Origin: Planctomycetota bacterium
GTDB taxonomy: Bacteria > Planctomycetota > UBA11346
Direction of reading: 5' to 3'
DNA: 32,512 nt
Assembly: GCA_013816485.1 (NCBI GenBank)
Contig: JACDEI010000054.1
Location: 1-32,512 of the forward strand
In this document: positions 7,192-15,120 of the stretch, in pieces
Position numbering within the stretch: the first letter of the stretch is position 1
Layout of the letters: each line of letters starts with the position of its first letter
Position numbers and translations under genes: made by a program
Notes under the pieces: model-generated
The model's input: the letters and a program-made list of their open reading frames with translations, nothing else
The model's database searches: none
What the model was told of the DNA's origin: nothing

Positions 7192-8406
7192 ATGCCGCTC
7201 GCTCACACCTGCGATCTGTTCGTCATCGCGGGGGAGACCTCGGGCGATGCCTACGCCGCGGAGGTGCTGCGTCGCCTGCGTGCGCGTTACAGCGATCTGA
7301 CCTGCGCCGCGATGGGCGGCCCGGCGCTCAAGGAGGCTGGTGCCGAGATCGAGCAGGACATCGAGGGCCTAGCGGTGATGGGCCTGGGGCCGGTACTCGC
7401 ACGCCTGCCGTCGTTCATCCAACTCGGGCTGCGCATGGCCCAGGTGATCCGTTCACGCCGTCCCAAGGTGGTGCTGACGGTCGACTATCCTGGGTTCAAC
7501 CTGCGACTGGTGCGCCGCCTCGCCGACATGCGCGCGGCGGGCACCCGGTTCGTCCACTTGGTCGCACCGCAGGTGTGGGCGTGGAAACCGCGTCGCGCCA
7601 AACGTATCGCCCAAAGTGTCGACCGTCTGCTGTGCTTCTTCCCCTTCGAGCCGCCGTTGTTCTCGCGCTTCGGGGTGCAGGCTGATTTTGTCGGCCATCC
7701 CCTGCTCGATCTCATTCCGCCGCGCATCGCCACCACCGCGGTGTCCGAGGAACTCAAGTTGGCGTCGGATGACCGCCTGCTGCTGTTGGCGCCCGGCAGC
7801 CGTCCGCGCGAGGTGCGCGCGCTGCTCGGACTGTTCCATCAGACCGCGGAGGCCCTGGTGCCGCGTCTGTCCCGGCTGGGCCAGCGCGTACGGGTGGCGG
7901 TGGCCAAGGTGCCCGAACTGCCGATCTCGCTCTACCGCGAAGCCACCGACTATCCGCTGGTCGAGGGTCGTTACCGCGAGCTGTGCGCGCGCGCGCACGT
8001 CGGTCTGATAGCTTCCGGTACGGCGACGCTCGAAGCCGGTCTGATCGGTTTGCCGCACGTCATCAGCTACCGCACTGACCGCCTGACCGCGATGCTGGCG
8101 CGGCACCTGATCCGCACGCCGCACGTCGGCCTGCCCAACCTGGTGGTCGGGCGGCGCGTCTGCCCCGAAGTGTTGCAGGACGATCTCAGCGTCGCGCGGT
8201 TGGTCGCGCACGTCGAACGCCTGTGGGCCGGAGAGCGTCGTGCCGATTGTCTCGCCGGACTGGCATTGACGCGCAAGGAACTCGGCGCCAGTGGGGCGAT
8301 CGGTCGTATCGCCGATCTGATCGACGAGGAGATGGCCCACGGTCGGCGGCGGGCTGACACGCTGGGACGTATCGAGATCGTGCGTCACGATTCAACCAAG
8401 GGATGA
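7192..8406 (+). CDS. lpxB: Lipid-A-disaccharide synthase
   Basis: 404-aa GT19 glycosyltransferase that condenses UDP-2,3-diacylglucosamine with lipid X to give the lipid A disaccharide, at the cytoplasmic face of the inner membrane. The N-terminus has the family signature IAGETSGDAYAAEVLRRL, followed by AMGGPALKEAGAE, DYPGFNLRL, the VAPQVWAWKPRRAKRI motif and FVGHPLLD. Downstream are LLLAPGSRPREVR and SGTATLEAGLIGLPHVISYR. All hallmark motifs are present and length is normal. ATG 7192 is chosen because it begins the conserved N-terminus and has GGAG about 11 nt upstream. It is first of a plus-strand set with yicC one nucleotide after its stop. Its presence implies an LPS-type outer membrane. 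Confidence 0.96.
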   Translation: MPLAHTCDLFVIAGETSGDAYAAEVLRRLRARYSDLTCAAMGGPALKEAGAEIEQDIEGLAVMGLGPVLARLPSFIQLGLRMAQVIRSRRPKVVLTVDYPGFNLRLVRRLADMRAAGTRFVHLVAPQVWAWKPRRAKRIAQSVDRLLCFFPFEPPLFSRFGVQADFVGHPLLDLIPPRIATTAVSEELKLASDDRLLLLAPGSRPREVRALLGLFHQTAEALVPRLSRLGQRVRVAVAKVPELPISLYREATDYPLVEGRYRELCARAHVGLIASGTATLEAGLIGLPHVISYRTDRLTAMLARHLIRTPHVGLPNLVVGRRVCPEVLQDDLSVARLVAHVERLWAGERRADCLAGLALTRKELGASGAIGRIADLIDEEMAHGRRRADTLGRIEIVRHDSTKG

Positions 8407-8407
8407 C

Positions 8408-9259
8408 ATGCGTTCGATGACTGGTTTCGGAGCTGGACAAGCGGACCACGCCGGCACTAGCGTGAGCGTGCAGATCGCCGCGGTGAACCACCGCGGCATC
8501 CAGGTGCAGGTGCGCAGCGATCTGCGCGACCTGGCGCTCGACGAACTGGTGAAGCAGGAGGTGCGAGCCGCGCTGCAACGTGGCAGCGTCACGGTGCAGG
8601 TGGCGGTGCGCAGCCAGCAGGTGCTGGCGATTGATCGTGCGCGCGTCACGGCGGCGTGGGAACAACTCGCCGGACTGGCGCGCGATCTCGGCGCGCCCCT
8701 GCCGACCATTGATCGCGTGGTGTCGCTGGTCACCGGCGAACGCGATACAACCGGCGCGGGTCATGAAACCTTGCTGCGTTCGGCGCTCGCCACCGCCATT
8801 GGCGAACTGCAGACGCAGCGTCAGCGCGAAGGCGCAGCCCTGGCGACGGCATTCCGCGCCCAGGCCGCCACTGTGCGCGCGCTGCTACCCAGGCTGCGTA
8901 CCGCCGCGGATGCGCGTGCCGCGAGCTACCGCTGCGCGCTCCAGGCCCGCGTCGGCGAACTGCTCAAAGATGTGACCCTGACCGCGGAGCAGCTCGTGCG
9001 CGAGGTCGCGCTCCATGCCGATCGCATCGATGTCACGGAAGAGCTGGTGCGTCTCGCCGCTCACATCGATGCGCTCGACGCCCTGATCGCCGGCGATGAT
9101 GAGCAGCAGGGCCGCAAGCTGGAGTTCCTGTTGCAGGAGATCGGCCGCGAGGTCAACACCACCGGCGCCAAGAGCAACGACACCGCGCTGACCAACCTGG
9201 TGCTGGAAGCGAAAGCTCTGGTGGAACAGATGAAGGAACAGACCGCAAACCTGTGTTGA
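8408..9259 (+). CDS. yicC: YicC-family endoribonuclease
   Basis: 283-aa member of the YicC/YloC family; the E. coli member is an endoribonuclease that affects small-RNA decay. The start MRSMTGFG is the family signature, followed by AAVNHRGIQVQVR (the usual VNHR motif). The C-terminus carries EELVRLAAHIDAL...GRKLEFLLQEIGREVNTTGAKSND, which is the conserved DUF1732 segment (EEi.RL.sHi, GrkLdFl.QEm.RE.NT.gSK). Length matches the family. The ATG lies two bases after the lpxB stop codon, so the two are almost certainly co-transcribed and translationally coupled. This family often neighbours gmk and rpoZ; neither is present here. Confidence 0.93.
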   Translation: MRSMTGFGAGQADHAGTSVSVQIAAVNHRGIQVQVRSDLRDLALDELVKQEVRAALQRGSVTVQVAVRSQQVLAIDRARVTAAWEQLAGLARDLGAPLPTIDRVVSLVTGERDTTGAGHETLLRSALATAIGELQTQRQREGAALATAFRAQAATVRALLPRLRTAADARAASYRCALQARVGELLKDVTLTAEQLVREVALHADRIDVTEELVRLAAHIDALDALIAGDDEQQGRKLEFLLQEIGREVNTTGAKSNDTALTNLVLEAKALVEQMKEQTANLC

Positions 9260-9630
9260 CCGGCGAGCGTTCGACGCAGCCTCAGCGCATGGTCAGGCGC
9301 GGCGATCCGGCGCATATCGAGTGTTGTCCGCAGTGCGGCTTCCGCTTTCGCGGTCGGCCCGAGGACCATCAGCACCTCAGTCCGCTCGCGCGTCGTCTGC
9401 AATGGGCCGGTTACCTGGCGATCTTCCCGATGATGCTGGGTGTCGCGGCGTTCATCGCCCTGACGCGCAATGAACGCGGCATGATCGATTTCGTCGGGCG
9501 CGACAACCTGCTCATGCTGATGATCTTCCAACCCTCGATCATCTTCTTCATCTTGGCGGCGGTGGTGCCGAAACACCGCACCTACCGTTGTCCGCAATGC
9601 AGTTGGCAGAAGACCGTGCGTGCTGGCTAG
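9253..9630 (+). CDS. Small membrane protein with two CxxC pairs
   Basis: Unrecognised 125-aa protein. A zinc-ribbon-like CPQCGF near residue 25 and a second pair, CPQC, near the C-terminus flank two hydrophobic helices (about residues 52-70 and 85-105), suggesting a two-pass membrane protein whose cysteine pairs together bind a metal on the same side. The frame begins with GTG at 9253, overlapping the yicC stop, which implies translational coupling; ATG 9289 is an alternative start that keeps both cysteine pairs. It is the last gene of the lpxB-yicC set. No function can be assigned. Confidence 0.65.
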   Translation: MLTGERSTQPQRMVRRGDPAHIECCPQCGFRFRGRPEDHQHLSPLARRLQWAGYLAIFPMMLGVAAFIALTRNERGMIDFVGRDNLLMLMIFQPSIIFFILAAVVPKHRTYRCPQCSWQKTVRAG

Positions 9631-9644
9631 CAGGTGACGGAACA

Positions 9645-9658
9645 GCGGCGTTCGCCGC
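9645..9658. terminator. Short hairpin between convergent genes
   Basis: GCGGCG-TT-CGCCGC forms a 6-bp hairpin between the stops of the zinc-ribbon protein and the convergent 514-aa gene. There is no T-tract on either side. It is followed by three copies of a 10-nt unit (CATCACCGAC or a one-base variant, 9670-9699). A weak bidirectional terminator is possible. Confidence 0.3.
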
Positions 9659-9705
9659 CATCTCCTACATCATCACCGACCATCACCGACCATCACCGAA
9701 AGGGC

Positions 9706-11250
9706 TCAGAAGCGGCGCTGCTTCACGGTGCCGTAGCGCAGGCGGCTGCATTCCTGGAGCTTGATGCCGAGCGTTGAGTTGGCCGGGTTCTTCTCCACCA
9801 GCTTGGAATAGATCGCCTGTGCGGAGTTGAGCTCATGGAAAGCCTTCTCGTACAACACGTCGCGTTGGGGGGTGTTGCCCGCTTCGAGCGCTTGGTTGTA
9901 GAGATCGCGGCCCTTGGAGAACAACGCGTCGGCCTTGCCCTCGTCGCCGGTCGCCGCCATCGCGGCCAGAGCGGTATCTTCGGGCTCATCCTGCGGATAC
10001 TGTTTCATCGCGGCCAGCGTCTTGTCGTCGCCCAGTTCGGTGGCACGCGCCTTGAGCGCTTCGCGCCGGCCGCGTTCCTCCTCCTTGCGTTTCTCCTGCT
10101 CGGCCTTGGCGGCCTGGATCAGTTCGTCGTTCTTGCCGTCGTAGTACAGGCGTGCCTGCTTGCCCTGGTCGGTATCCTTGAATTTGCGCTCGATGATCGC
10201 CATGAAGGCGTCGGCCTGCTTCTTGTTGCCGTTCTTCAGGTGGCTGACGAGGTTGGCGTAGTAGCCGGCGGCCTTGTCTTCACGCACCTTGCTCACCAGG
10301 TTCTGGTCGAGCACCACCGCCTGGTTGAGCATCTCGGTGACGTTGGTGTCGAGGCGGTTGCGGTAGGCGAACTTGCCGGCGTCGTACCACGCCAGGGGAT
10401 CGCGCGCGAGGTTGCTGTTGCGCAGGCGGTTCAGGCGCGTGTCGAACTCGGACTGCTTCTCCTTCATGATCGCCGCGGTATCGGCCGCGACGACTTCGCC
10501 GACATTGTCGGCCGGCAGACTGCTGGGGATGTAATCCTTCTTGCCCTTGATCATGAACGCGACCTTGCCGGTCTTGCGTTGGGCCGCGATGAATTCCAAC
10601 GGCCGGTTCTCGACTGGCGTGGGATCGTCGATGCTGGTGATCGGCACCGCTTGGCTGATGCCATTGCCGCTCTTCAGCAGCACCAGGCTCGGGTGCGTGT
10701 CGTAGTAGCGCACCAGCTCATCCTTGTCGTTCAACTCGTTGAAGAGTTTCTCGATCGCCGCCGAACCGGTGAGGATGTCCTGCGCCTTGATGCGTGTCGC
10801 TGCCGATACCGCCATGGTCACGATCTTGCGCGCTTCGTTCGTGGCCTTCGACCACTTCATCTCGGTGTAGGCCTTCTGCGCGGCTTCCAGGATCGGCTGG
10901 GCCTTGGCCTCATCGGCGAAGGCCTTGGGCTTCTCCGGTGCCGGCTGGTTGTCGACCTTGGGTTTCTCCGCCGCGGTGGCGACCTTGGGCTTGCTCAGAT
11001 CGTCATCGACCTTGTGCGTCTTGTTGGCGAGGTCGGTCTTCACCTGTTGCGGGGCGGTCGGCTCCGGTCCTTTGTCCGCTGGCGTCTTGGTGGTGCCGAA
11101 CCACTGACGCGGCAGATCGGGCGCGAAGACGTAGACGCCGCCGATGCCGAGCACCACTGCGGCGAGCAGGAGCCAGAAACCGCCACCACCACCGGAACGT
11201 TTGGCTGGACGGGTGGATGTGGAACGGGGGGACTTGGTCGCGTTGCTCAT
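9706..11250 (-). CDS. Single-pass membrane protein with helical repeat-like domain
   Basis: Unrecognised 514-aa protein. A short basic, Gly-rich cytoplasmic tail (residues 1-24) precedes one transmembrane helix (about 25-44, FWLLLAAVVLGIGGVYVF). A Lys/Pro/Thr-rich linker (about 50-110) leads to a long, charged and largely helical extracytoplasmic region. The C-terminus (LYNQALEAGNTPQRDVLYEK, then FHELNSAQAIYSKLVEKNP) looks like tetratricopeptide-type repeats. The architecture resembles the tail of the FHA kinase at 4499-6922 and other envelope proteins in this window. ATG 11250 starts just before the basic tail. It may share a transcript with the upstream ABC-2 permease gene (120-nt gap). Confidence 0.75.
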   Translation of the reverse strand: MSNATKSPRSTSTRPAKRSGGGGGFWLLLAAVVLGIGGVYVFAPDLPRQWFGTTKTPADKGPEPTAPQQVKTDLANKTHKVDDDLSKPKVATAAEKPKVDNQPAPEKPKAFADEAKAQPILEAAQKAYTEMKWSKATNEARKIVTMAVSAATRIKAQDILTGSAAIEKLFNELNDKDELVRYYDTHPSLVLLKSGNGISQAVPITSIDDPTPVENRPLEFIAAQRKTGKVAFMIKGKKDYIPSSLPADNVGEVVAADTAAIMKEKQSEFDTRLNRLRNSNLARDPLAWYDAGKFAYRNRLDTNVTEMLNQAVVLDQNLVSKVREDKAAGYYANLVSHLKNGNKKQADAFMAIIERKFKDTDQGKQARLYYDGKNDELIQAAKAEQEKRKEEERGRREALKARATELGDDKTLAAMKQYPQDEPEDTALAAMAATGDEGKADALFSKGRDLYNQALEAGNTPQRDVLYEKAFHELNSAQAIYSKLVEKNPANSTLGIKLQECSRLRYGTVKQRRF

Positions 11251-11370
11251 GCGGGGATCCTCAGGCTGGCAGGATGTCGGGTCTAGCTGGCAGGTGGACG
11301 GGAAAGGGCGGGAAGGTGGTGCGGTGTCTTATCCAGGCGTGGCCTGGGTTTTTCGTCAGCGGTTCCCGGG

Positions 11371-12159
11371 TCAGCTTCCGCTGGAGTGGTAACGTCGTAT
11401 GCCACAACGCCATAACCACCCTGCCACGAACAGGCTGGCGAGCGCGACCAGGGGGGTCAGCAGGGCTGGCCAGGGGTCCTCGCCGCGTACCAGGAACCCA
11501 GCGGGGTAGAACGCGACAAACGAGAACGGGATCACGCAGGTGATCAAAAGCTTCAACGCGGGATGATAGATGCCGGTGGGCCACCGTCCGAACTCCATGA
11601 GGTTGTAGACCGGCGGCACCATGCCGACGCGATCCTCGAACCAGAAGCCCGTCGCGGCGAAGGCCATGAAGACCGCCACCACCACGCCAAAGGCCGACAG
11701 GATCAGGACCACAAGTAATGCCAGATGGGCCGCGCCCATGTCGAAATTAGGCAAGTTGGCGACCGCGGTCACCATCACGGCGAGGCCCAGCAGGACGCCG
11801 GAGAGGTCCTCCACCTGGATGCGATCGAAACAGATCTGGAGAAAAGTCGGGTAGGGCCGCAGCAGCACGCGGTCGAGGTTGCCTTGGATGATGTAGGTGT
11901 TGCTCAACTGGTAGAGGTTGCCGCAAAAGGTGTGGAAGAGTCCGATTGGCACCATGCTGAAGCCGAGCACGAACAGCAGTTCGTATTGCGTCCAGCCGTG
12001 CAGGTTGGGGGTCTTGCTGACGTAGACCTGAAGCATCACCAGCGCCACCAAGCCGCGCATGACCTCATCGAGGCCGGCCAAGATCAGGTCGCCGCGGTAG
12101 GCCATCCGGCGCTTGAGCACGGTCAGAAACAGCACCCAGGCGATGCGGGCGGTGCGCAT
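11371..12159 (-). CDS. ABC-2 type transporter permease subunit
   Basis: 262-aa polytopic membrane protein with about six hydrophobic segments, resembling the ABC-2 family transporter permeases of the YwiC/ABC2_membrane_6 type (start RIAWVLFLTVLKRRMAYRGD; IIQGNLDRVLLRP; a conserved FxPxGFL-like stretch FYPAGFLVRGED). Such proteins are normally encoded with a second permease and an ATPase to form an exporter. Here neither partner adjoins it; the upstream neighbour is on the opposite strand and the downstream gene is an unrelated membrane protein. Partners must be elsewhere, or this is an orphan. The substrate is unknown. Confidence 0.85.
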   Translation of the reverse strand: MRTARIAWVLFLTVLKRRMAYRGDLILAGLDEVMRGLVALVMLQVYVSKTPNLHGWTQYELLFVLGFSMVPIGLFHTFCGNLYQLSNTYIIQGNLDRVLLRPYPTFLQICFDRIQVEDLSGVLLGLAVMVTAVANLPNFDMGAAHLALLVVLILSAFGVVVAVFMAFAATGFWFEDRVGMVPPVYNLMEFGRWPTGIYHPALKLLITCVIPFSFVAFYPAGFLVRGEDPWPALLTPLVALASLFVAGWLWRCGIRRYHSSGS

Positions 12160-12181
12160 GGGTGGGAACTATCGGGGGCAT

Positions 12182-12271
12182 GGAGGTGGGACCAAGGGTG
12201 TTCTACGCCCACCCGCATCCACTCGCATCGCCGGCGGGAGCCGCCATGCTCCACCCCCATGTCCCACCTCC
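12182..12271. promoter_or_regulatory. Inverted repeat spanning the start of the 12259 gene
   Basis: GGAGGTGGGAC (12182-12192) is exactly complementary to GTCCCACCTCC (12261-12271), the second arm covering the first codons of the 12259 gene. In mRNA beginning upstream this could hide the start codon. The arms are 68 nt apart, so the pairing may be incidental. Confidence 0.3.
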
Positions 12272-13023
12272 TGCTCATCCTCGTGTTGTTCTCCGATCCC
12301 AGCGGCGAGGCCTCGGCCCAGATCGTGACCGATGAGTTGACGCGAATCGGCGGCAAACAGGTCGAGGTGGTGATGGGCGCCGAAGCGATCAAGCGCCTCG
12401 AAGCCCACGGCATGAAGCTCCAGGACTTGGTGGTCTCGCCAACTGTCGCCAACCACCTGACGGCGAGCGAGAAGAACCTGGTGATCATCCGCCTCGATCG
12501 TCGCAGTTCCGGCGGCGACGAGATCATGGAGAGCAAGGTGTGGAGTAATGGGCGTGTCGACAGCCACGTGTCGATCGCCGGCAAAGGCGGCGATCCGTTG
12601 TCCGGCTCGATCAGCGGCATCATCCAGGTGATCGGTCCGCGGTTGCCGACCTCGCCCGACATCGCACCGAGTCCTGAAGATGCGGAGTTGGCGACCCTCG
12701 CCGAAACCAAGGAATGGAAGCTGCTGGCCGAGCGTTTGGAAGCCAAGAGCGAGAAGGACCCGCGCCAGCTCTATTATCTGGTGATGGCGCGCGCGCGCCT
12801 CGGCCAATCCGATGCGGCGCGCGAGGTCTTCGCCGCGATGCGCACCGCCCATCCGGGACACTTCCTCACCCGCGCGGCCGAGACCCTCATTCCGGCCGGC
12901 ACCACCCGCGTCGCTCCGCCGGCTTCTGGGGACGCTCCGAACAAGGGCACGGATGACAGCGGCAACACCCTGCGCGACGGCCCCGCCGCTCCAGCAGACG
13001 ACGGCAGCAACGTGTTGCGCTGA
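12259..13023 (+). CDS. Putative exported protein with tetratricopeptide-like segment
   Basis: Unrecognised 254-aa protein. Residues 1-21 (MSHLLLILVLFSDPSGEASA) may be a short signal peptide. A mixed alpha/beta region (about 25-130) includes a predicted loop with RRSSGGDE, then a helical pair at about 140-205 (KEWKLLAERLEAKSEKDPRQ and following, then ARLGQSDAAREVFAAMR) resembling a TPR hairpin. The C-terminal 50 residues are Pro/Ala/Gly/Asp-rich and likely disordered. ATG 12259 is the only sensible start in frame; no good RBS sits at the usual distance (GGGAG is about 20 nt away). Its stop is 4 nt from the convergent ubiB-like gene. Confidence 0.65.
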   Translation: MSHLLLILVLFSDPSGEASAQIVTDELTRIGGKQVEVVMGAEAIKRLEAHGMKLQDLVVSPTVANHLTASEKNLVIIRLDRRSSGGDEIMESKVWSNGRVDSHVSIAGKGGDPLSGSISGIIQVIGPRLPTSPDIAPSPEDAELATLAETKEWKLLAERLEAKSEKDPRQLYYLVMARARLGQSDAAREVFAAMRTAHPGHFLTRAAETLIPAGTTRVAPPASGDAPNKGTDDSGNTLRDGPAAPADDGSNVLR

Positions 13024-13027
13024 ACCG

Positions 13028-14539
13028 TCAGCGGGCGCGCAGGAGTCCGAGCAGCGTCAGTACGCCCGCCAGCAGCACCGCGATGGTCCGCCCGTCGCCC
13101 GCTTCAAGTTGCAGCGCGGCGATCAGCAGCAGCGCGCCCATGAGCGGCATCAGCGGAAAGCTCGCGGGTTTCTGCGCCAGCAACGCATCGACCTTGTCCG
13201 GCAGTCCCCGGTAGGCCTTCCACATCTCTTTGGCATCGGTCAGCAGATTGCGCACTTGTCCGCGCAGGGTCGTCAGTCGTCCCAGACGTGGGCGCACCAG
13301 GTCCAGCAGGTTGCTGCCCGGCACCAGCTCCATGCACACGCCTTCGATCAGGCTGGTGGCGCGCGACAGCAGTACGGTGTGCTGCGGGAAGACGATACCG
13401 TCCATGCGCCGGAGGAATTCCTGGATCTTGGCACCGAGTTCCGCCTGACGGCGTGACCCCTTGAAGCTCTGCGGATCGAGGTGCGCCAAGCTGTCGTAGA
13501 CCTCGCGTGCCAGACCCTTGAGGCGCGCCCGATCGGCGGTCGGCAGCGTCCAGCCCAGTTCGATGAGCACATCGACTATTCCATCGGTGTCGTGCTCGCG
13601 CAGGTGGCCGAGGAAACGCCGGTAGAGATCGGTCTCTCGCCGGCTGATCGTTGCGGTCATGCCAAAGTCGATCAGCCACAGCTTGCCCTGGTCGTAGAGC
13701 AGGTTGCCGGCGTGCGGATCGGCGTGGAAGAACCCCTCGTCGAGCAGCATGTAGAGGAAACCATCGATCAATGCGTCGGCCAGTCGTCGGCGTTCGTCGC
13801 TGGCGAGGGTGGTGACAGCGAACTGCCCAAGCGTCACACCGCCGGCGAACTCCATCACCAGGACCTTCTCGCGCGTGTGCGCCCATTTGACCGCCGGCAC
13901 CGCCAGACCGAACTTCGCCAAGCCGGGCCGCAGGCGGTCAGCCGCCGAGCCTTCGTGCAGGTAGTCCTGTTCTTCGCGGCTGGTGCGTTCGATCTCGCGG
14001 TAGATCTGGTCCAGTGGCCAGCCACGCAGCGCGAGCGAGAACAACCGCAATGCGAGACGCACGATCCACAGATCGGCGGCGACCGAACGTGGCAGTTCGG
14101 GATACTGGACCTTCACGGCGACGAGCGTGCCGTCGACCAGCCACGCACGATGCACTTGGCCGAAGCTGGCGGCGGCGAGGGCGGTTTCCTCGACGCGCGC
14201 GAGGTGGTCGCCAGTGCGGCCTTCGTAGGCATCGTCGAGCACCTGTCGCACCACCGCATAGGGCCGTGCCGGTGCCTGATCACGTAACGGCGCACAGGTG
14301 TCGACATACGCGAGCGGGAAAATGTCGGGCCGGCTGGCGACGAACTGTCCGAGTTTGATCAGCAGGGCGCCATGACGACGTGCATGCGCGGCGAACAGGC
14401 GCGCACCATGGCGATCAAGAGTGCGTCGCCAGGCCCGCGCAGGAGCGCGCCAGATTTTTTTCAGCGTGATGATGGCGAGGTATTGTGGCCCCAACCACGC
14501 CAGCAATCCGAGTCCCGCCGCGATACGTGACAACAACAT
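13028..14539 (-). CDS. ABC1/UbiB/AarF-family atypical kinase
   Basis: 503-aa protein of the UbiB/ABC1 (AarF) family, atypical protein-kinase-like ATPases tied to isoprenoid quinone (ubiquinone) synthesis or lipid handling. It has the KxGQ motif (K62-L-G-Q65, then FVASRPDIFP), the alanine-rich nucleotide loop AAASFGQVHRA (122-132), the lysine AVKVQYP, the catalytic segment FFHADPHAGNLL and the metal-binding LIDFGMT. Two C-terminal hydrophobic helices (PLMPLMGALLLIAALQL and TIAVLLAGVLTLLGLL) match the family's membrane anchor. All key residues are present. It stands alone, without quinone-pathway neighbours, so the exact role is open. Confidence 0.93.
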   Translation of the reverse strand: MLLSRIAAGLGLLAWLGPQYLAIITLKKIWRAPARAWRRTLDRHGARLFAAHARRHGALLIKLGQFVASRPDIFPLAYVDTCAPLRDQAPARPYAVVRQVLDDAYEGRTGDHLARVEETALAAASFGQVHRAWLVDGTLVAVKVQYPELPRSVAADLWIVRLALRLFSLALRGWPLDQIYREIERTSREEQDYLHEGSAADRLRPGLAKFGLAVPAVKWAHTREKVLVMEFAGGVTLGQFAVTTLASDERRRLADALIDGFLYMLLDEGFFHADPHAGNLLYDQGKLWLIDFGMTATISRRETDLYRRFLGHLREHDTDGIVDVLIELGWTLPTADRARLKGLAREVYDSLAHLDPQSFKGSRRQAELGAKIQEFLRRMDGIVFPQHTVLLSRATSLIEGVCMELVPGSNLLDLVRPRLGRLTTLRGQVRNLLTDAKEMWKAYRGLPDKVDALLAQKPASFPLMPLMGALLLIAALQLEAGDGRTIAVLLAGVLTLLGLLRAR

Positions 14540-14576
14540 GGTCAGTCCGCGACGCAGGGTGCGGGCGGGAGATCAG

Positions 14577-14632
14577 GCCCAGCCCGGCTGAGCCGGAACC
14601 GGAGGTTCATTATCGGCTCGACCGGGCTGGGC
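14577..14632. repeat. 11-bp inverted repeat hairpin
   Basis: GCCCAGCCCGG (14577-14587) pairs perfectly with CCGGGCTGGGC (14622-14632); GAGCCG and CGGCTC inside extend the stem across a small internal loop. It lies upstream of the ubiB-like gene and has no T-tract. It could be a leader structure, a weak terminator of the 63-aa gene, or a repetitive extragenic palindrome. Confidence 0.7.
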
Positions 14633-14665
14633 GCTGTTGTTGCAGGGCTTCGACCCGCACCCCCC

Positions 14666-14718
14666 GCACTACGCGCCGAAATTTCTTCGTGTGGCAGGGG
14701 GATTTCGCCGCGTAGTGC
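14666..14718. repeat. 17-bp inverted repeat hairpin
   Basis: Arms at 14666-14682 and 14702-14718 are complementary over 17 positions with one mismatch, around a 19-nt loop. It begins 17 nt past the stop of the minus-strand 63-aa gene and might end its transcript, although no U-tract follows. Confidence 0.75.
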
Positions 14719-14734
14719 TACAGACACCGAGCGG

Positions 14735-14926
14735 TCAGGACGGCTTGGGCGTGTCGTCAGCGCGCTGCTCACGTTCATCAATCGCCGCCAGCCCGGCTTG
14801 CAGTACGCTGCGGGCAGCTTGGCGCAGATGGCTGGCAACGTCCTTGCCCAGCACGCGCTCTTCCATCGCCTGCGCCGCTTGGCGCAGGTGGGCGCGGGCA
14901 TCCTTGATTTTGTCGCAGGCTTCCAT
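14735..14926 (-). CDS. Small helical protein of unknown function
   Basis: 63-aa charged, almost entirely helical protein (MEACDKIKDARAHLRQAAQA at its start). A near-repeated pattern, HLRQAAQAMEERVLGKD then HLRQAARSVLQAGLAAIDE, suggests two similar helices. There is no membrane segment or known motif. The gene is likely real: AGGAG lies seven bases before the ATG, one of the best ribosome-binding sites in the window, and codon use matches neighbours. It lies downstream of rpsD past that gene's terminator, so it probably has its own promoter. Function unknown. Confidence 0.7.
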   Translation of the reverse strand: MEACDKIKDARAHLRQAAQAMEERVLGKDVASHLRQAARSVLQAGLAAIDEREQRADDTPKPS

Positions 14927-15034
14927 GGCGGTGCTCCTGCGTGCAGTCTACCCGGCGCTGGCCACAGGCCAGCCGGCACGAGGCCTAGTGTTCCACAATC
15001 GCTGGTACACGCATCGTCGTGGGCCAGGAAACGA

Positions 15035-15063
15035 CAAACCCGGAGGCAGGGCCTCCGGGTTTG
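15035..15063 (-). terminator. Intrinsic terminator of rpsD
   Basis: A perfect 13-bp stem (CAAACCCGGAGGC, 15035-15047, with its complement at 15051-15063) with a 3-nt loop lies 58 nt past the rpsD stop. On the minus strand the stem is followed by a T-rich stretch (GTCGTTTCC). This fits rho-independent termination of rpsD. Confidence 0.85.
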
Positions 15064-15120
15064 CGGTTTTGGAGCGGCACGCGCTTGCGCCTGCCGGCTG
15101 TCCTCGGGATCAGCTCGGGA

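Noticed and set aside
7003..7206. Tyr/Arg/Thr-rich short frames across the 7.0-7.2 kb spacer
   Set aside because: They are translations of the palindromic repeat and have no ribosome-binding site or conserved features.
9835..11286. 483-aa plus-strand frame
   Set aside because: Antisense shadow of the 514-aa membrane protein, with the Leu/Val/Arg/Gly bias of complementary codons and no start signal.
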